From: Calditrichota bacterium
GTDB lineage: Bacteria > Electryoneota > AABM5-125-24 > Hatepunaeales > Hatepunaeaceae
Reading direction: 5' to 3'
NCBI GenBank assembly: GCA_016867855.1
Contig: VGIO01000006.1
Coordinates: 1 to 40,236, forward strand
Length of the DNA: 40,236 bases
The notes under the pieces: model-generated
What the model saw: only the letters and a program-made list of their open reading frames with translations
What the model was told of the DNA's origin: nothing
Databases searched by the model: none
Translations under genes and position numbers: made by a program
Shown: positions 24,412 through 32,244 of the stretch, in pieces
Layout of the letters: every line of letters begins with the position of its first letter
Position numbering within the stretch: the first letter of the stretch is position 1

Positions 24412-27090
24412 ATGCGACTAATGTCGAACCACTCCATCGCCGCGCTTGTTCGTTTGCGCGTTGTTTTGCTTTTTACATTAGCGGTATCATTTGTTGATTA
24501 TCGACCGGCTTTTGCCACCCTCCCCCCTGCTCCGCCATTCGACCGGACCTGGTCCGATACGACCGAACCTTTCCTGCCTTATTATCAACTTGACTTACAC
24601 CGGCAATTAACTCCCGGTCGTGACATCGGCAATTATATCTGGCAGTTTCAACTGACCTGCGATTTCCTCGATAGTATGCAGGAGCATAACCGGCAGGATG
24701 CCAATTTTGGCGGTCTGCACGAGGGCGAAGGTCCGCAACTTTGGGCAATTGTCGAGACCGACAACACACAGGAAGCCATCCGCGTCTGGTGCCTCTACGC
24801 TGCGGATTTCATGGACCTAAATCGATATCGCGAGAATATCGAGGCGGCTTGGACTTATTGCGATTCGTATCCGGCTTGGGCGGAGAGCGAGCCCGGCGAA
24901 ATGTATGGACTTCACAACGCCGGCTGGGGTTTGATGGCGGAAATGGCTTATCGTCGAGTATATGGCGGCAGCCGACGCGAATATGGTTTGAGATGCGCCC
25001 GGCATTTAGTTGAACACACGCCTGAGATTACGAATGAAATGCAGGATATTCTTATGCCATTAGTTGCCGGTTGGACAGCTGGAACCCTCTATAGATATAG
25101 TGAATTAGAGAATAACGAGTCTTTTCGACAAAACGCTTTAAGGATAGCCAACCAAGTTAAGAATTGGATTGATTTTCGCCCCGCTAGATTGAATAATAAT
25201 GAAATATGGGCGTTATGCGGCGGAACTGCGATGTGGGGAATATTAAATTCATTAGGCCGGGCTGATTCATCTGGGACAGGCGAATGGGCTATCGAACGAT
25301 TACAGCAGATGGATGTCTTTGCCGGACGCGGCAATTGGAATAACTCTTGGAACATCTGGTATGCCCACGCCTGGCACGATGCTTTTCGCTTGATTGGGGA
25401 TGACGACTACCGTATAAATGCCATCGCTATTGTTGACAGCCTGATGCGTCAGGACCGGGACCGTGACGGAGGTATCCCTGCTACCATCGGCGATGGCGAT
25501 AACCGCGATCAGGCCTGGGTATCGGCTTATACGGCTTGGATGGGGCTTTGGAACAATTTCGATGCGTTGCCGGAGGTCAATTTACGAATAGCGCGTTTAG
25601 CAGCGCCGAATATCAATCGTCCCTGGCCGGTCAACATGGATTTCAATTTTATCTTTGAATTACAGCAGCAGGGCGCCTTAATGAATGTGCAGGCGGAATT
25701 CGGGTTAAGTCGCGATTCAACGCATCGTATTGAAATAAACGGCTGGCGTCCTATCGGATATTTCTATTCATTAAGCCAAGACCTGCCGGTTGGAATACAC
25801 CAATTCTCGGCTTTCGTTAATCATCGAGATGAGTTTGACCGCAGCGACGACACGCTGTATTTTGCTCTCGAAATTTTACCGGTATGTCCTATCGTGATTA
25901 TGGCGCGAAATTATCGTGGGGAATATATCGGCTGCCGTTTAGCATTTTATAATACAGCCTTGCCTATAGACGAACCGCCGATAGTCCTTATTTCGACGCC
26001 CCAAGTCGAAGAATTACATTCCAATCTTATGGTCGGCGAATATCGAGTGTTAATAGAACCCGATTTTCCTTATGCTGATAGCGTCATCGCCGCCTATCGC
26101 ATTGAACGTAATTGGGAATATCGAATGGAATTGGTATTCGACCAGCCTCCCGTGCTGTTGGTTGACAATTCAGGCGACACTGCTTTAGCACGTTACTATA
26201 CAACTGCTTTGGAAGCGTTGGACTATCCTTATCATTTATGGAATACTGCCGAATCCGGCGTGCTTAGCCCGCAGATCGGATTGTTCAACACCGTTATATA
26301 CTATTCCGGCATCCGCAGCGACGGCGCCATTCTAAACAGCGACCAGGTCGAATTGAGCCGTTTCAACCGCGCCGGTAAAAATATCTTCATAACCGGGCAA
26401 AATATTTCCGATGAATTTGCCGATACACCATTTTTAAGCGATGTTCTTTACTGCCGACATCTTGCCGATAATGTGCGCCGCTCACAAGCCTTGGGCATAG
26501 CCGGCGACCCGATTTCCGATATGCACAACTACCTTCTCATCGGCAACCGCGGCGCTAACAACCAGACTTCCCCGGCTGGAATTACACCGGTTAACGGCGG
26601 AATTGCCGGTGTGATGTATCCCGACCGGCCGGATACTTTTGCTGGCGTGCGTTGGACACTTCCTGGCGGCGGCAAAGGCATATTCCTCGCTTTCGGCTTC
26701 GAGGGCATAAGCGGGCAGGGCGGCACAACACCCCGCGATACACTATTAGCCTCTATCTTTCGCTGGTTCGATGTCCCGCGCAGGGTCGGTGAATTCGAAC
26801 CTTATCCTCATCCTGTTTCTTATTATATAATAACAGCATTCCCCAATCCTTTCAACAATTACATTAATATAACTATTCCAACTTTAGGTTCGAACAAGAT
26901 AAACAATATCTCTATCATCGATCTGCAAGGCCGCCTGGTGCGGGATTTGGAATTCGATAAATTCGGTCGGATAGTCTGGGACGGGCGTAACTGGCAGGAT
27001 AAAACGGTCGGATCAGGTAGTTATTTCATTATTTTAGCGGATCCAAATAATAACAGAGTTCAAAATAAGCGAATTGTGCATATTAGATAA
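24412..27090 (+). CDS. Secreted protein with helical-toroid-like domain and T9SS sorting domain
   Basis: 892 residues; an ATG at 24421 is an alternative start. A signal peptide (VRLRVVLLFTLAVSFVDYRPAFA) is followed by about 350 residues of repeated helical pairs rich in Trp, Tyr and Gly: IEAAWTYCDSYP, LHNAGWGLMAEMAYRRVYGG, LMPLVAGWTAGTLYRY, IWYAHAWHDAFRLIGDDDYR, DRDRDGGIPATIGDGDN. This resembles an alpha/alpha toroid of the six-hairpin glycosidase type, but no catalytic acid pair can be assigned. A beta-rich middle is followed near residues 590-780 by an alpha/beta section (VLLVDNSGD, VIYYSGIRSDG, IFITGQNISDEF) like a ThuA/GATase-type fold. The C-terminus, from FPNPFNNYINITIP (about 810), is a T9SS sorting domain. 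Probably a cell-surface or secreted enzyme; substrate unknown. Confidence 0.75.
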   Translation: MRLMSNHSIAALVRLRVVLLFTLAVSFVDYRPAFATLPPAPPFDRTWSDTTEPFLPYYQLDLHRQLTPGRDIGNYIWQFQLTCDFLDSMQEHNRQDANFGGLHEGEGPQLWAIVETDNTQEAIRVWCLYAADFMDLNRYRENIEAAWTYCDSYPAWAESEPGEMYGLHNAGWGLMAEMAYRRVYGGSRREYGLRCARHLVEHTPEITNEMQDILMPLVAGWTAGTLYRYSELENNESFRQNALRIANQVKNWIDFRPARLNNNEIWALCGGTAMWGILNSLGRADSSGTGEWAIERLQQMDVFAGRGNWNNSWNIWYAHAWHDAFRLIGDDDYRINAIAIVDSLMRQDRDRDGGIPATIGDGDNRDQAWVSAYTAWMGLWNNFDALPEVNLRIARLAAPNINRPWPVNMDFNFIFELQQQGALMNVQAEFGLSRDSTHRIEINGWRPIGYFYSLSQDLPVGIHQFSAFVNHRDEFDRSDDTLYFALEILPVCPIVIMARNYRGEYIGCRLAFYNTALPIDEPPIVLISTPQVEELHSNLMVGEYRVLIEPDFPYADSVIAAYRIERNWEYRMELVFDQPPVLLVDNSGDTALARYYTTALEALDYPYHLWNTAESGVLSPQIGLFNTVIYYSGIRSDGAILNSDQVELSRFNRAGKNIFITGQNISDEFADTPFLSDVLYCRHLADNVRRSQALGIAGDPISDMHNYLLIGNRGANNQTSPAGITPVNGGIAGVMYPDRPDTFAGVRWTLPGGGKGIFLAFGFEGISGQGGTTPRDTLLASIFRWFDVPRRVGEFEPYPHPVSYYIITAFPNPFNNYINITIPTLGSNKINNISIIDLQGRLVRDLEFDKFGRIVWDGRNWQDKTVGSGSYFIILADPNNNRVQNKRIVHIR

Positions 27091-27205
27091 GTTAATCAAT
27101 CCACAGCGGATTAAGTGGAGTAAACGGATTTTGCCTTTAGTCGATGGCATATTGAAATCTAAAATCGGCTGACGATGGAGGTATATAATCCAAATTCCAA
27201 ATTTA

Positions 27206-27847
27206 TCACTCTTTCCAGCCTTCCTCACCGATGAGCGGCACAAAGAGGCAGCCGCCGCGGCGATGCCTTTGCATCTTGCCATCCGGCATCTTAACCGCCA
27301 AGGTCAATTCCTGCGTGAACCTCCCCCCTATCGGCGCCACCAGCCTCCCCCCTATCGATAACTGCTCAAACAGCGATTTTGGGATTTTCGGCGCGCCGGC
27401 GGTAACCATTATGCCGTCGAATGGCGCCGCTTCCATCCATCCGCTCGAACCATCGCCGATGCGAAAATGTATGTTTTTAACATCCGATTTATTAAGAATA
27501 AGTTGGGCGCGCGTCGAGAGTTCAGGAATGCGTTCGATCGTCCAAACTTCCGCCGCCAGCATCGCCAATAGCGCCGTCTGATAGCCTGAACCGGTGCCGA
27601 TTTCGAGGACTTTCTCGCTGCCGCTTAAAGACAGGGTTTCCGTCATCAGCGCGACAATGAAGGGCTGCGAAATCGTCTGCCCGCAACCGATAAACAACGG
27701 ACGGTCTTCGTAAGCGTAGGGTTCTTCGTCGGGCGGCACAAAGCGGTGTCTTTCCAACCGCAGCATAGCCTCTAAGACCCGCGGGTCAATAATGCCGCGC
27801 TTTTGCAACTGATACCGCACCATCGCGGCGCGGTCGGATTCATACAT
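27206..27847 (-). CDS. pcm: Protein-L-isoaspartate O-methyltransferase
   Basis: A 213-residue SAM-dependent repair methyltransferase of normal length. It has the N-terminal helix (MVRYQLQKRGIIDPRVLEAM), the family motif GCGQTISQPFIVALMTE, SAM motif I VLEIGTGSGYQTALLA, WTIERIPEL, the segment FDGIMVTAGAPKIP and GGRLVAPIGG near the end. It methylates isoaspartyl residues in damaged proteins. Its ATG overlaps the 3' end of the glycosyltransferase gene by 8 bases, and it is the last gene of the - strand cluster. It converges on the T9SS gene ending at 27090. Confidence 0.95.
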   Translation of the reverse strand: MYESDRAAMVRYQLQKRGIIDPRVLEAMLRLERHRFVPPDEEPYAYEDRPLFIGCGQTISQPFIVALMTETLSLSGSEKVLEIGTGSGYQTALLAMLAAEVWTIERIPELSTRAQLILNKSDVKNIHFRIGDGSSGWMEAAPFDGIMVTAGAPKIPKSLFEQLSIGGRLVAPIGGRFTQELTLAVKMPDGKMQRHRRGGCLFVPLIGEEGWKE

Positions 27848-28553
27848 CCGCTGCCTCGCGGTAGAGCCTTCCGGTTAAGTGCATACTTAGCAGCCGCAAA
27901 AAACGCATAGTGTCAACCAATCTGCGGATAGAAGTCGACTCACCGGCATAGAGCGTCGGGATTTCCACCCAGCCTATCCGCGCTCCCTTTCGGATGAGTT
28001 TAAGTAGATATTCAGTCTCAAAATCGAATTTACTTGTAATAAACCTTATATCCCCTATCATCGATGTCCGCAACAATCGAAAACCGCACTGGCTATCTAA
28101 AATCTGTTCGCCGGTTAAAACGCCAAGCGTCTTACTTGTTGACCAATTGGAAAACCGGCGGTCCAACGGCATTTTCCCATTCCGCCAGCGGGCGCCGATG
28201 ATTAAATCGTAATTATCGGTTTGAGCAGCGCTCAGAAATAAAGGAATAGACTCCGGCGGATGTTGTCCATCCGCATCCATCGTTAAAATCCATTTGCCAT
28301 TTTGTCCGAGGATATAATTAAATCCCGTCCTCAGCGCGGCGCCCTTGCCGATATTTCGTATATGACTTACCGCCGCTGCGCCAGCGCGGTGAATAATATC
28401 GATTGTGCCGTCCCGCGAGCCGTCATCGACTACAATCGTTCGCGCGATGGGGATGTATTCACAGGTTTTGCTCAGTAAAGAAGATAATGTCGGCGCGGCA
28501 TTAAAAGCCGGAATGAGCAGCCACACATCATAGGGATTAAAGGCGGCGTTCAT
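27840..28553 (-). CDS. Family 2 glycosyltransferase (dolichyl/polyprenyl-phosphate sugar transferase-like)
   Basis: A 237-residue GT-A-fold protein. The start VWLLIPAFNAAPTLSSLL, the strand TIVVDDGSRDGT, IGKGAALRTGFNYIL and the metal-binding LTMDADGQHPPESIP are diagnostic. CGFRLLRTSMI and FDFETEYLLKLIRKGARIGWVEIPT match DPM1/GtrB-like members. It has no large C-terminal membrane domain, so it would be a soluble or peripheral enzyme moving a sugar to a lipid phosphate or surface glycan. The start overlaps the dctM stop by ATGA. Confidence 0.88.
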   Translation of the reverse strand: MNAAFNPYDVWLLIPAFNAAPTLSSLLSKTCEYIPIARTIVVDDGSRDGTIDIIHRAGAAAVSHIRNIGKGAALRTGFNYILGQNGKWILTMDADGQHPPESIPLFLSAAQTDNYDLIIGARWRNGKMPLDRRFSNWSTSKTLGVLTGEQILDSQCGFRLLRTSMIGDIRFITSKFDFETEYLLKLIRKGARIGWVEIPTLYAGESTSIRRLVDTMRFLRLLSMHLTGRLYREAADV

Positions 28554-29812
28554 TTGCTGGAAAAAAGGGCGACCGACGCAAGCGACAACGCCGGTATATA
28601 AGTGATGGCGAGCAATGCCAACAGTTGAATAAGCAGAAACGGCAGCGCAGCGCGATACAACTGAACGATGGGCTTTTGAAAGCGAAAACTGGCGATGAAG
28701 AGGTTCAATCCGACCGGCGGCGTGCTGTAACCGATTTCCAAATTGGCGAGGAATATGATACCCAAATGCAGAAAATCTACTCCATAAGCCTGCGCTAAAG
28801 GCAATATCAATGGCACAATGACGACCAAAGCCGAAAATATATCCATCAAGCAGCCTACGATTAAAAGAAAGATGTTCAGCGCGATCAAGAACGCCCAGCG
28901 GTTTGGCAGAAAGTTCTTAATCAAATTGAGTATATGCGAGGGGATATCGGTGAAAATAATGTAATTCGTCAACGCCAACGCTGCAGCGAGGATGACCAAT
29001 ATACCGCCGACTAAGACACTGCTCTGAATAAATATACGCGGCAGGTCGACGAGTTTAATATCTCGATATAAAACAACTTCGACAATCAGCAGATAAACAA
29101 CTGTCAAAACCGCGGCTTCACTTACAGTGAACTTGCCGCTGTAAATTCCACCGATTATTATCACTGGCAATATAATTTCACCGAGCGAACCTTTGAGCGC
29201 CGGCCAAAGTTTAGCCGGCTCACTCGGTCGGAATAGAGCGTTTCTACGTCCCTTGAGATATGAAAAGAGCGATATGCAGATAACGAACAAAAGTCCCGGG
29301 ACAATCCCAGCGATGAACAACTTGTCTATAGGCACGCTCGATACCACACCATATAAGATTAGCGGCAGGCTGGGCGGGAAGAGTAAGCCGATACTGCCGG
29401 ACGAGGTTAAAAGTCCCAGACTGAAGCGCTCGCTGAAACCGCTCTTTAACAGCGTTGGCAGCATCAATCCGCCCAATGCTATGATTGTAATCCCGGAAGC
29501 GCCGGTGAAGGCTGTCAATAGCGCCATTACCAAAAGGGTAACTATCGCGATGCCGCCCGGCAGCCAGCCAATTAAGACTTGCACCAGATTGACCAACCGC
29601 CTTGACGCGTTGCTCTCCGCCAAAAGATAACCGCCTAATGTGAACAAGGGTATTGCCATCAAAGTTGGATTATTTGCCAGACGCATCACTTCAGCGAAAT
29701 ACAACGATAACTGCAAACTCTCTTTGGCGAACCCTGCCAACGCCAATCCAGAAATGGCTAAGAATAAAGGCAAGCCGCTAAACGCTAGTAATATGAATAC
29801 AAGCGCTATCAT
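28550..29812 (-). CDS. dctM: TRAP transporter large permease (DctM)
   Basis: A 420-residue membrane protein with about 11-12 hydrophobic helices. FSGLPLFLAISGLALAGF and LMAIPLFTLGGYLLAES at the start, LLTAFTGASGITIIALGGLMLP, LLTSSGSIGLLFPPSLPLILYGV and IIFLANLEIGYSTPPVGLNLFIA are the conserved DctM segments. It couples substrate uptake to the Na+ gradient together with DctQ and DctP. It overlaps dctQ and the glycosyltransferase gene by 4 bases each, so translational coupling is likely. Confidence 0.94.
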   Translation of the reverse strand: MIALVFILLAFSGLPLFLAISGLALAGFAKESLQLSLYFAEVMRLANNPTLMAIPLFTLGGYLLAESNASRRLVNLVQVLIGWLPGGIAIVTLLVMALLTAFTGASGITIIALGGLMLPTLLKSGFSERFSLGLLTSSGSIGLLFPPSLPLILYGVVSSVPIDKLFIAGIVPGLLFVICISLFSYLKGRRNALFRPSEPAKLWPALKGSLGEIILPVIIIGGIYSGKFTVSEAAVLTVVYLLIVEVVLYRDIKLVDLPRIFIQSSVLVGGILVILAAALALTNYIIFTDIPSHILNLIKNFLPNRWAFLIALNIFLLIVGCLMDIFSALVVIVPLILPLAQAYGVDFLHLGIIFLANLEIGYSTPPVGLNLFIASFRFQKPIVQLYRAALPFLLIQLLALLAITYIPALSLASVALFSSK

Positions 29813-30318
29813 TCAGCCTTGCCAGTTCTCGAAAGCGGTCGAAAAGCAGTTAAAAAGTAAAACGACATCAAGCCAAAACTAATCGGTAGAATCATCTCTG
29901 TCAGCCATTCGGAAATCGTCAGCCCGAAAAGAAAACCTTCTAATTGCCGGTCGTAAGATTTCTCAGAATTTACAAAAATAACCGCCAACCAACTTAAAAA
30001 CAGCGAACCAATACCAGCGATGCTATTGATTATAATTTTAACTTTATTTTTCAGCGATTCATTCAGATAATGGTCAAGTATGTCGATACGGATGTGCCGG
30101 TCATTGGCGGCAGCAAGTATCCCACCGAGCAGACCGACCCATAGCACCATCTGCCGCAGTTGCAAATCGAGCCAAACCGGCGGCTGCAGACTCATCCAGC
30201 GCATTAAAAGCGTGGTCATACCCAGGCAAATCATCCACAATAAAAGGATTACGACACACCATCCTACGATGCTCTTTATAATGCGTCGAATTGCATCGAT
30301 TATTTGCATAACTTTCAT
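29809..30318 (-). CDS. dctQ: TRAP transporter small permease (DctQ)
   Basis: 169 residues with four hydrophobic helices (near 15-35, 50-60, 90-110 and 135-155). The segment WLDLQLRQMVLWVGLLGGILAAANDRHIRIDIL is characteristic of DctQ: a Trp-rich amphipathic stretch followed by RHI.ID. It forms the membrane unit with DctM. Its ATG overlaps the dctP stop by 4 bases. Confidence 0.9.
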   Translation of the reverse strand: MKVMQIIDAIRRIIKSIVGWCVVILLLWMICLGMTTLLMRWMSLQPPVWLDLQLRQMVLWVGLLGGILAAANDRHIRIDILDHYLNESLKNKVKIIINSIAGIGSLFLSWLAVIFVNSEKSYDRQLEGFLFGLTISEWLTEMILPISFGLMSFYFLTAFRPLSRTGKAE

Positions 30319-31325
30319 CGATGAGGTCGGGTGCGATATTGTTCAAGAACATTATTCACTTTATCCAAAAGCGTCTGCGGATAAAGTTTGCCGGCTAATT
30401 GGCTGTGGATTTTATATCCGATGGCTTGCATTTCGCACCGCTGCTCAGGACTGGACGGCGCAGGTTTTAAACCTTCCTTCAATAGTTGCGCATAAGCCAG
30501 CCGGTTATCTTCGCGTGTGCGCTCAACTAGCCGGCGAGTCTGTTTCTGAGCAATCTCTAACAACAGGGATTGATTAGTCGGCGAAAGTTCATCGAAGATT
30601 TTTTTATCAAGCAGCACCGCGCCGACAGAATTCGTGAACGGCACATCGGATACATAATCCAACTTAGTGAACCACTGCAGCGCCAGACAAGCCAGAGGTG
30701 AAGCATAGACCGCATCGACCATTTTAGTCTGCAGTGCCATAATGACATCGGTTATTGAAAGAGTTACCGGCGAGCGGCCTAATTCAGCGAAGAAGGCCGC
30801 GGCTAAAGGGTCTCCAGCCCAAGCCCAGGCTTTCACGCCGCTTAAGTCGCGCGGCGTTACCACCGGCTGCTTAGCATAAAAATAAATCCAACCTACATCC
30901 GCCCAACCAAGAAATATAAAGCCTTTTTCAGCAAAAGAGATTCTTATCTCGGCGTCCAGTGCGGTCTTTACGCAATCGATTTCACCTTCGTTTTGAAAAA
31001 GATACGGTAGTTCAAGAATTCTAATCTCAGGCAATATTTCGCCCAATCCGAAGCCGGTGAAACCTGCGCCGTGAAGTTGTCCCAAGCGCATCTTACGGAT
31101 GACATCCTGTTCGTCCCCCATTGCCATATTGGGGTAGAATTTAAATCCGACCTCCCCTCCGCTACGCTCGCGCAGTTCGGCGTCCAAACTGCGCATAGCA
31201 TCCATCCAGGTTGTGCCTTCCGGCGCCAAAGTCGCGAAGCGAATCAGCGTCATCGCCGAGAGATTCGTTACAGCGATTACGAAGCAGGCTGTAATTATTA
31301 AGATATTTTTCCTATTATTATTCAA
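30315..31325 (-). CDS. dctP: TRAP transporter substrate-binding protein (DctP/TatP-like)
   Basis: A 336-residue periplasmic protein with signal peptide NILIITACFVIAVTNLSAM. It has IRFATLAPEGTTWMDAMRSLD, the hinge region MAMGDEQDVIRKMRLGQLHGAG and LELPYLFQNEGEID, all typical of DctP. At the conserved GxKxR position, where the carboxylate-binding Arg normally sits, this protein reads GVKAW (163-167), so Trp167 replaces the Arg. The ligand is therefore probably not a simple organic acid. The adjacent TatT-like lipoprotein gene, 6 bases upstream, supports assignment to the TPAT subtype of TRAP transporter. Confidence 0.9.
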   Translation of the reverse strand: MNNNRKNILIITACFVIAVTNLSAMTLIRFATLAPEGTTWMDAMRSLDAELRERSGGEVGFKFYPNMAMGDEQDVIRKMRLGQLHGAGFTGFGLGEILPEIRILELPYLFQNEGEIDCVKTALDAEIRISFAEKGFIFLGWADVGWIYFYAKQPVVTPRDLSGVKAWAWAGDPLAAAFFAELGRSPVTLSITDVIMALQTKMVDAVYASPLACLALQWFTKLDYVSDVPFTNSVGAVLLDKKIFDELSPTNQSLLLEIAQKQTRRLVERTREDNRLAYAQLLKEGLKPAPSSPEQRCEMQAIGYKIHSQLAGKLYPQTLLDKVNNVLEQYRTRPHR

Positions 31326-31331
31326 TTTTAT

Positions 31332-32219
31332 TTAAAGAAATAGTTCATCTATTTGCGAAAGCAACCATTTGGCTTGGTGGACTGCAACACGATTCACCAG
31401 CCGTAACTCGGCCTGCTCTTCCTTTGAACCTACAATGACTTCATTGAGCAGCATTTCGAATAACTGACGGTCTTGCGCACAAACCGCATAGAATTTGGCA
31501 TACAAAACCTTACCCCATAAAAAGTGCGCGCCGTCGGTGCTGTCGGCTTGTTCAAACAATCGACGGGCAATATCGAGATTACCGCCCAGTATCGGCGGTA
31601 GACATGCGTAATAAGAACCTAACAGCCAACACGGACCTGAATAGTAAAATCCTGCATCTTGAATATAAAGCCAATCCATCAAGACTTTTACCCGTGGAAA
31701 TTGGGCAATAGCCGATGGCTGACGGCGATTTAGATTTATCCAGCCTGTCCAGGCGGCTGTCGCCCAATAAACGGCTGGGATATCCGATTTGCGCAACGAT
31801 TTTTCACTCCGCTCAAATTCACTGAAAGAGATATTTTCTCGTTCGATAACTTTACCTTTTATCGCTAAAGCCCGCAGTCCATAGTCGCAGCCGCGCCGAT
31901 AAAACTCCGTTGCTCGCAGTGGCTGCACAGTCTCAACAAACAACATCGCATAACCTGTCCAACCTTGGGCGGCTAACACGAGCAGTTCACTGTCGTCCGG
32001 CGCGGATATTATCATTCCGTCCAAGAGTTTTAAATTGGCTTCAAGCGCTGTGCGGGCTAATTCCAAGTCTGTTTCCGCTAAAAGCGCCTGTATCGTCCCG
32101 AAGATGAGCGGCCGGCTGGCGCGAACCACGAGTTTATTCATCACCCCGCAGCCTGTAAGCAGCGCCGCAAATTCTATCCCCAGAATCAACAAGCACAAAT
32201 TTCTAAAAAAACTAGACAT
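31332..32219 (-). CDS. TatT-like TRAP-associated helical-repeat lipoprotein
   Basis: About 295 residues from the ATG at 32219. The leader SSFFRNLCLLILGIEFAALLTGCG ends in a lipobox. Use of an upstream in-frame ATG (32312) would overlap the thyX-like gene and lose the lipoprotein leader, so the later start is preferred. The body is alpha-helical with TPR-like pairs: ELARTALEANLKLLDGMIISAPDDSELLVLAAQGWTGYAM carries the DDSELLVLAA signature, then PAVYWATAAWTGWINL and LGGNLDIARRLFEQA. This matches the TatT (T-component) family first described in Treponema, which partners TatP. It is probably a periplasmic lipoprotein delivering a ligand to the TRAP binding protein. Confidence 0.82.
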   Translation of the reverse strand: MSSFFRNLCLLILGIEFAALLTGCGVMNKLVVRASRPLIFGTIQALLAETDLELARTALEANLKLLDGMIISAPDDSELLVLAAQGWTGYAMLFVETVQPLRATEFYRRGCDYGLRALAIKGKVIERENISFSEFERSEKSLRKSDIPAVYWATAAWTGWINLNRRQPSAIAQFPRVKVLMDWLYIQDAGFYYSGPCWLLGSYYACLPPILGGNLDIARRLFEQADSTDGAHFLWGKVLYAKFYAVCAQDRQLFEMLLNEVIVGSKEEQAELRLVNRVAVHQAKWLLSQIDELFL

Positions 32220-32244
32220 AAAGCCATTCAATCTATTTTGTATA

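Noticed and set aside
30080-30577. A 165-codon + strand open frame over dctQ/dctP
   Set aside because: It runs antisense to two well-supported TRAP genes and shows a shadow-type composition with no domain.
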